Below, in pieces: positions 51,494-52,966 of a stretch of 52,966 nucleotides of DNA; position 1 is the first letter of the stretch; each line of letters opens with the position of its first letter. The DNA lies in contig NZ_RHOV01000019.1 in the NCBI RefSeq assembly GCF_003946655.1, positions 1-52,966 of the forward strand. The letters run 5' to 3'. The position numbers and the translations under genes are program-made. The notes under the pieces are model-generated. The model saw nothing but the letters and a program-made list of their open reading frames with translations, was not told the origin of the DNA and did not search any database. The DNA comes from Lapidilactobacillus achengensis (GTDB taxonomy: Bacteria; Bacillota; Bacilli; Lactobacillales; Lactobacillaceae).

Positions 51494-52966
51494 GATTGCA
51501 GGTTTTGGTGGGTGTTGCGCGTGAGCGCAACCGGGTCGGGCCATTTGTGCGGCTGGAACGCAGTGGGCATCGTTTTGAGCCAATCCGCAAAACCCGCGGC
51601 TTGTCTCAAAATCGAGCCTTATTCTAAGCGGCAAAGCCGCAAAGAATAATTGGTTCTTTCTAAACTTTGGCGAAGACGCGATCAACACTGATATAGCAGC
51701 TTTCATGACGACGAATAAATACTCCAACTAAATTAATTGGAGCGATAGGAAATAAATGGCCACATCAAGCCAACCTATTATCTAATGTTGCGTGTTGCAA
51801 GAGAAATTTTCAGGCCATTCGCCAAACGTTAGAAAGAACCGAATAATTTCACCGCTGAGCCGCATGGCCCGACCCGGTTGCTAGGCAGAATAGAGCCAAT
51901 CTGCAATCTAAGCGAAGTATCTGACAAAGTGCTTTTGCGAGCTAGAGGTGGAATAATTCCCTCTTTTTTGGTGGTACGGCAACACCAACGGATTCCAAAG
52001 GTCTGTGCGCTGTTATTGAACCTTTGCTTGATTGCAGGTTTTGGTGGGTGTAGCGCGTGAGCGCAACCGGCTGGGACTGCTGATGCGGACTGGAACGTGG
52101 TGGGCATCGTTTGAAGCCAATCCGCAAGCCCGGCGGCTTGTCTTCAAATCGAGCCTTGTCCTAAGCGGCAAAGCCGCCAAGGACAATTTCACCACTGAGC
52201 CGTGCAGTCCCAGCCGGTTGCTAGGCAGAATTGAGCCTATCTGTAATCTAAGCGAAGTAATAGATGAAATTGTTTTGCGAGCTAGAGGTGAAACAATTCC
52301 CTCTTTTTTGGTGGTACGGCAACACCAACGGATTCCAAAGGTCTGTGCGCTGTTATTGAATCTTTGCTTGATTGCAGGTGTGAGTGGGCGTTGTGCGTGA
52401 GCGCACCCGGCTGCTGGGCAGAACTGAGCTTATCTGCAATCTAAGCGAAGCATCTGACAAAGTACTTTTGCGAGCTAGAGGTCAAACAACTCCCTCTTTT
52501 TTGGTGGTACAGTAGCATCAACAGATTTGGATTAGTTAGACCAGTTTGCGTTAGTTGAACATCTTTACCTGCGTGATAAACAATCTCTGAGTGGAAACCG
52601 ACTGATTCAGTGGATTCACTGAGACTAGGTTTGTTCATCAGACCGACTGTACTGGTGTCACCAATTAAAAAATTGTGACCACTAACCAAGGTCGTCAATT
52701 GCGTGGCTCCCCATCAATTGGCGATAGCTTGCCACTCGGCGTGAGTGCTCAAACGGCTGTTAAAACGTTGAGCGGCTGGAGCGGAGCGTGGCGTTGGTGG
52801 TCCGTTTACTAGTTGGCGGAAGGTCGGGCTGGGGGTGAGTCAGCCGCGATATTATTGTTGGCGATTTATCGCCTACAATAAGGCCGAGTTTTGAGATTTT
52901 CGGTGCACTTCCGAAAAGCTCAAAATCGTGCCCGCTGCGTTCCACCACCCCCAGCCCGACCTGGAG
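51494..52966 (+). repeat. Family-1 nested-palindrome element, copy F (three F modules, runs off the window)
   Basis: The largest copy. F1 (51494-51908, interrupted by the MITE at 51652-51840) has the AACCGGGTCGGGCCAT stem (51529-51544 with 51864-51879). F2 (52030-52248) has the AACCGGCTGGGACTGC stem (52065-52080 with 52204-52219). F3 (52370-52441) lacks the central hairpin and reads GCGCACCCGGCTGCTGGGCAG across the junction. After correcting for the MITE the F modules are about 340 bases apart. The linker then leads to an R module starting with GCGTGGCGTTGGTG (52786-52799); its right arm lies beyond 52966. It lies downstream of recN. Confidence 0.9.
51652..51840. mobile_element. 189-bp MITE with 23-bp terminal inverted repeats and 8-bp target duplication
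   Basis: The element begins GGTTCTTTCTAAACTTTGGC and ends GCCAAACGTTAGAAAGAACC; the 23-base ends match as inverted repeats with two differences. The octamer GAATAATT occurs directly before (51644-51651) and directly after (51841-51848), and other family-1 copies have it only once, so this is a clean target-site duplication. The interior has no gene; CTCCAA/TTGGAG forms a small hairpin. Ends beginning GG-TCTTT and an 8-bp duplication would fit mobilisation by an ISL3-type (or IS6-type) transposase, which is inference. Confidence 0.88.

Overview
This window looks like a chromosomal segment of a mid-GC lactic acid bacterium of the family Lactobacillaceae; I cannot fix the genus. The reasons are the gene order (mltG-udk-greA, the fthC-rhomboid-yqgQ-glcK block, efp-yqhY-nusB-folD-xseAB-ispA-yqxC-argR-recN), PepX, a DUF3042-type small protein, a T-box-controlled pheST operon and strong GGAGG ribosome binding sites.

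Layout. 1-3600: visibly AT-richer right end of a prophage or prophage remnant. It holds a string of small hairpins, a GH25/SH3/LysM endolysin, and a two-gene cargo unit (an unknown 221-residue protein plus an XRE-ImmA metallopeptidase regulator) behind its own promoter and operator-like dyad, then att-like repeats. 3832-9754: surface-anchored nuclease (minus strand), an ArlRS-like two-component system, acylphosphatase and lipoprotein insertase YidC. 10859-18924: SpoU-type methyltransferase, HD protein, HxlR regulator, T-box leader, pheS, pheT, mltG and udk. 20215-24563: greA, the LiaFSR cell-envelope stress system and a HesB/YneR-like protein. 24671-29835: YfhO-type membrane protein (minus), a PBP2b-type transpeptidase and rpmG. 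30098-36266: folate and glucose genes, miaA and glnA. 36750-41106: PepX (minus), tRNA-Arg(UCU), rplU and rpmA. 41203-51437: pepP-type peptidase, efp, yqhY, nusB, folD, xseA, xseB, ispA, yqxC, argR and recN. Translation, cell-wall synthesis and envelope stress genes dominate, and nearly all lie on the plus strand.

The most unusual content is intergenic. A large repeat family (six copies, 0.55 to more than 1.4 kb, about a tenth of the window, all in the same orientation) is built from nested palindromes. Flanking and core sequences are nearly constant, but both arms of several helices have been exchanged together between copies. One end carries an inverted copy of the same core found at the other end, some copies show apparent 'empty sites' lacking the central hairpin, and one copy is interrupted by a 189-bp MITE with near-perfect terminal inverted repeats and an exact 8-bp target duplication. 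A second, smaller palindromic family (about 126 bp, six copies, both orientations, one exact tandem duplication) follows the same design of constant core and swapped matched arms. I do not recognise either family. They are the best candidates here for an undescribed system: structured RNA, nested mobile palindromes, or both.

All functional calls rest on motifs and gene order read by eye; no database search was possible.
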